A stretch of 6,095 nucleotides of DNA, from the NCBI GenBank assembly GCA_947630385.1, contig CANRHG010000118.1, positions 1 to 6,095 on the forward strand, given 5' to 3'. The position numbers were made by a program, and so were the translations under genes. Under the pieces are notes generated by a model, which saw only the letters and a program-made list of their open reading frames with translations, was not told where the DNA came from and made no database searches. The stretch comes from an uncultured Eubacteriaceae bacterium. Its GTDB lineage: Bacteria; Bacillota; Clostridia; Eubacteriales; Eubacteriaceae. Positions 3,994 to 6,095 of the stretch are shown here, in pieces; within the stretch, counting starts at the first letter, position 1, and each line of letters starts with the position of its first letter.

Positions 3994-5544
3994 ATGTCCG
4001 ACGAAAATAAGAATACAGAGAATTTAGAAGATACTTCTGAGTCTTCAGAAATTACAAAAGAACTCTTTGAAGATGAAGTCCCGTCGCCCATTTTTAACGA
4101 AACGGAAACCGATGAAGAGGAAAGTGAAACCTCCGAAGAAGACGAAGAGGCAATAAAAAACAAGCGAAAGAAGATCATTATCATCTCAGCTCTTAGCGTG
4201 GTCGCGATTTTACTCATTGTTTATCTTTGGGGTTACGTCTATTATCGAAGCCATTTTTTGCCTTTTACCGAGATCAACGGTGTAGACGTCGGCGGTAAAA
4301 ACGTTCAAAACGCTTTGGAAACCATCGACCGTTCTTATCACGACCGGAAGGTTACGCTCATCGGCGAAGACGGCTTAACGGCGACGATCTTTGGCTCCCA
4401 AATCGACCTTACTTTTGACGACGAGATCGGAGAACTACAAGAACTCATAAACGCCCAGGACGCGTTTGCCTGGCAGTTTAATATCATCACGAAAAAGACC
4501 CTGGAACTCTCCACGGACTACAAAGTCAACGAAGAAAAACTGGACCAGGTCCTTCAACAATCGCCAATTGTAAGCTCGCCCAACATTGTCGCGCCGAAAA
4601 ACGCTTCAATCGCTTACAACGGCAGCCAGTTTGTCATCGATCCCTCGGTCGACGGGGACCAGCCGAACTTACCGAAGTTAAAAGAAGCGGTTGTCAAGGC
4701 GCTCGTTCTTGGAGATAGTACGATCGGGCTAAAAAAACAAGGGCTTTACGACATGCCGTCGGTGACTTCAGACGATCCTACGCTTCAAAGCCAGCTTGAA
4801 GCCTACAACAAAGCGGCGGGCGCGTCGATCACGTTGAATTTCCCGACCAGACAAGTCGTACTTAATAAAGATACGTTTGCGTCGTGGCTTACGGTTCAAA
4901 ACGGACAGGTCACGGTCAACGGCGATTCCCTCAACCAGTACGTGGCCAATTTAGCGGCTGAGTACAATACCGCGGGAAAGGATCTGGCTTTTCACGCCAC
5001 AAACGGTCAGACTTATTATTTCAGTGATAATTCCGGCTGGATCTTAAATCAGGAAGCTGAGCGAAACCAGTTGAGGCAACAAATTCTTGACGGGACCGTC
5101 GTGACCGAAGACCCCATCTGGAGCCAGCGTGGTACCAGTAGCATTACCGGGAGTACGATCAGTGGGACTTACGTTGAGGTCAATTTAGACTCGCAACAAC
5201 TCTGGTTCTACAACAACGGATCGATGATCGCTTCTTCGACGATCGTCAGCGGTTGCACCGATCAGGGTGAAGCTACGACCACCGGCCTGTACTTTATAAA
5301 ATCGAAAAATACGAACGTCAATCTAAACGTACGGTATCCGGACGGATCGTTTAAAAATACGCAGGTAAAATATTGGCTGCCATATTCGGATCATTACGGC
5401 ATTGAAAGCGCGTCTTGGAGAACGGATTTTGGTGGAAATATTTACGTAAATCAAGGAACGGATGGGGACGTTGACGTGCCGGAAAGCATGGGAAGTACCT
5501 TGTACAACAACTTAAACGTTGGCACACCGGTTGTGATCTATTAA
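3994..5544 (+). CDS. Membrane-anchored L,D-transpeptidase-like protein with degenerate active site
   Basis: This 516-aa protein has N-in/C-out topology. Residues 1-55 are an acidic Ser/Glu/Asp-rich cytoplasmic segment, KNKRKK (55-60) is a positive stop, and residues about 61-84 form a transmembrane helix. Outside the membrane come two regions resembling the PG_binding_4 domains found in Firmicutes L,D-transpeptidases (about 90-240, opening INGVDVGGKNVQNA, and about 275-370), then a YkuD domain (391-516) with YVEVNLDSQQLWFY, IVSG, a Y-W-x-P motif (460-463) and the terminal GTPVVIY. Working enzymes make 3-3 cross-links with a Cys in S-H-G-C-(I/V/R) and a His about 20 residues earlier. Here the motif reads T489-D490-G491-D492 and the upstream His position is E471. 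The frame is intact and the surrounding signature is kept, so it looks like a pseudoenzyme, perhaps a peptidoglycan-binding or scaffold protein. The start at ATG 3994 has only a weak ribosome binding site, 22 bases after the upstream gene, suggesting coupled translation. Confidence 0.88.
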   Translation: MSDENKNTENLEDTSESSEITKELFEDEVPSPIFNETETDEEESETSEEDEEAIKNKRKKIIIISALSVVAILLIVYLWGYVYYRSHFLPFTEINGVDVGGKNVQNALETIDRSYHDRKVTLIGEDGLTATIFGSQIDLTFDDEIGELQELINAQDAFAWQFNIITKKTLELSTDYKVNEEKLDQVLQQSPIVSSPNIVAPKNASIAYNGSQFVIDPSVDGDQPNLPKLKEAVVKALVLGDSTIGLKKQGLYDMPSVTSDDPTLQSQLEAYNKAAGASITLNFPTRQVVLNKDTFASWLTVQNGQVTVNGDSLNQYVANLAAEYNTAGKDLAFHATNGQTYYFSDNSGWILNQEAERNQLRQQILDGTVVTEDPIWSQRGTSSITGSTISGTYVEVNLDSQQLWFYNNGSMIASSTIVSGCTDQGEATTTGLYFIKSKNTNVNLNVRYPDGSFKNTQVKYWLPYSDHYGIESASWRTDFGGNIYVNQGTDGDVDVPESMGSTLYNNLNVGTPVVIY

Positions 5545-5554
5545 TTAAAATACC

Positions 5555-6088
5555 TGATTCCTATTCCGGATTTAGCTATTCGTTACTTTATTGAATTCGA
5601 TGGTTTCGCCGTCTATTTCCATGGTTAAGACGTCGTTATCTACTGAAGCTACAACCGTAGTTTCGTCGTAGGAGACAAAAATATCGTGGAGAGTAAATGG
5701 TCCCAAATCTGGAGACGTAGCCGTAGCGTCGGCTTCGGAGGTCCCGTTGATTTTTTCCGTTGACATTGTGAGTTCTTCACCGTTTACGATGTAGGAACCT
5801 TCAATATCGACGGTTGAGGTATCGGTAAGGCTGTCATTAGCTGTGACGGAAGTCGTAGCGACGGCCGTATATTTACCGTCTTCATCGAAGGTAAATTCGA
5901 TTTTGTTTACGTCGCTTTCATCCGTGGCGGTATCGGTTTCGGTTTGTTCCCAAACCCAATCGCCGACGAGTTCGTCTTTTAATTCGGTGTTTGTGGAAGC
6001 CCCGCAACCGGCAAGGATCAAGATAAGACTTAAACTAAGAAAAGTTAGTATTTTCTTCATAATTAGATTTTTATGGAGATAGGAATCA
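5555..6088. repeat. Short inverted repeat flanking the right-hand lipoprotein gene
   Basis: TGATTCCTAT at 5555-5564 is the exact inverse of ATAGGAATCA at 6079-6088. With one-base gaps the similarity extends to CTGATTCCTATTCC against CTTGATTCCTATCTCC. The two arms lie just outside the lipoprotein gene on each side. Ten-base matches are expected by chance in a window of this size, so this is only a candidate boundary or shared signal. Confidence 0.35.
5572..6060 (-). CDS. Lipoprotein with lipocalin-like domain, 162 aa
   Basis: The product starts MKKILTFLSLSLILILAGC, with a basic n-region, hydrophobic core and lipobox L16-A-G-C19, so it should be lipidated on Cys19 and anchored on the outer membrane face. 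After a short linker, LVGDWVWEQT (about residues 30-39) begins a region of alternating hydrophobic residues: IEFTFDEDGKYTAVATTSV, then VDIEGSYIVNGEELTMS and a final VLTMEIDGETIEFNKV. This is the pattern of small beta-barrel, lipocalin-like lipoproteins common in Bacillota. The partial gene at the left edge has the same 'lipobox, Ser/Thr/acid linker, L-h-G-x-W' order, so the two are probably distant paralogues. It is convergent with the transpeptidase-like gene (27 bases between stops) and no intrinsic terminator is visible in the gap. ATG 6060 is the only plausible start, and no GGAGG-like site precedes it. The ligand and role are unknown. Confidence 0.85.
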   Translation of the reverse strand: MKKILTFLSLSLILILAGCGASTNTELKDELVGDWVWEQTETDTATDESDVNKIEFTFDEDGKYTAVATTSVTANDSLTDTSTVDIEGSYIVNGEELTMSTEKINGTSEADATATSPDLGPFTLHDIFVSYDETTVVASVDNDVLTMEIDGETIEFNKVTNS

Positions 6089-6095
6089 AGTACTG

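Noticed and set aside
5545..5571. Shared terminator between the convergent transpeptidase-like and lipoprotein genes
   Set aside because: I find no stem of useful length followed by a T-run in these 27 bases on either strand.

Overview
The window looks like a chromosomal segment of a Gram-positive, Bacillota-type bacterium. The reasons are two short lipoproteins with classical lipoboxes, a membrane-anchored L,D-transpeptidase-like protein built like Firmicutes members of that family, strong GGAGG ribosome binding sites, AT-rich intergenic DNA and sigma-A-like promoter elements. I cannot assign an order or genus. Base composition is moderate, and all genes read cleanly with the standard bacterial code.

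Layout from left to right: (1) the 5' part of a minus-strand lipoprotein gene that runs off the left edge (277 down to 1); (2) a strong stem-loop; (3) a minus-strand two-domain PPK2 gene, probably polyphosphate:AMP phosphotransferase (1808 down to 330); (4) a compact 132-bp divergent control region with a good forward promoter, a consensus minus-strand -10 box and repeated TTTAGGTAC boxes; (5) a plus-strand gene for a very unusual MarR-type regulator, with a charged N-terminal extension, a winged-helix core and a tail of about 260 residues of Pro-rich tandem repeats (1941-3431); (6) a possible amphipathic mini-ORF just before a clean intrinsic terminator (3554-3580); (7) a plus-strand two-gene unit coding for a 94-aa protein of unknown function and a 516-aa L,D-transpeptidase-like membrane protein (3687-5544); (8) a convergent minus-strand lipoprotein gene (6060 down to 5572) that appears distantly related to the one at the left edge.

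The most notable points are as follows. The YkuD domain of the 516-aa protein keeps its fold signature but has lost the catalytic His and Cys: the expected S-H-G-C reads T-D-G-D, and the upstream His position is Glu. It therefore looks like a pseudoenzyme rather than a working cross-linking enzyme. The MarR-type regulator carries a long, repeat-built, Pro/Glu/Arg/His/Gly-rich tail that is not normal for the family. It is transcribed divergently from a polyphosphate enzyme, with operator-like repeats placed over its -35 element and start site.

A possible working picture (inference) is that the MarR-type protein autoregulates and also controls the polyphosphate kinase gene, while the downstream unit and the flanking lipoproteins serve the cell envelope. 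Nothing in the sequence proves that the envelope genes and the polyphosphate genes share a pathway. There are no tRNA, rRNA, CRISPR or transposase genes in the window.
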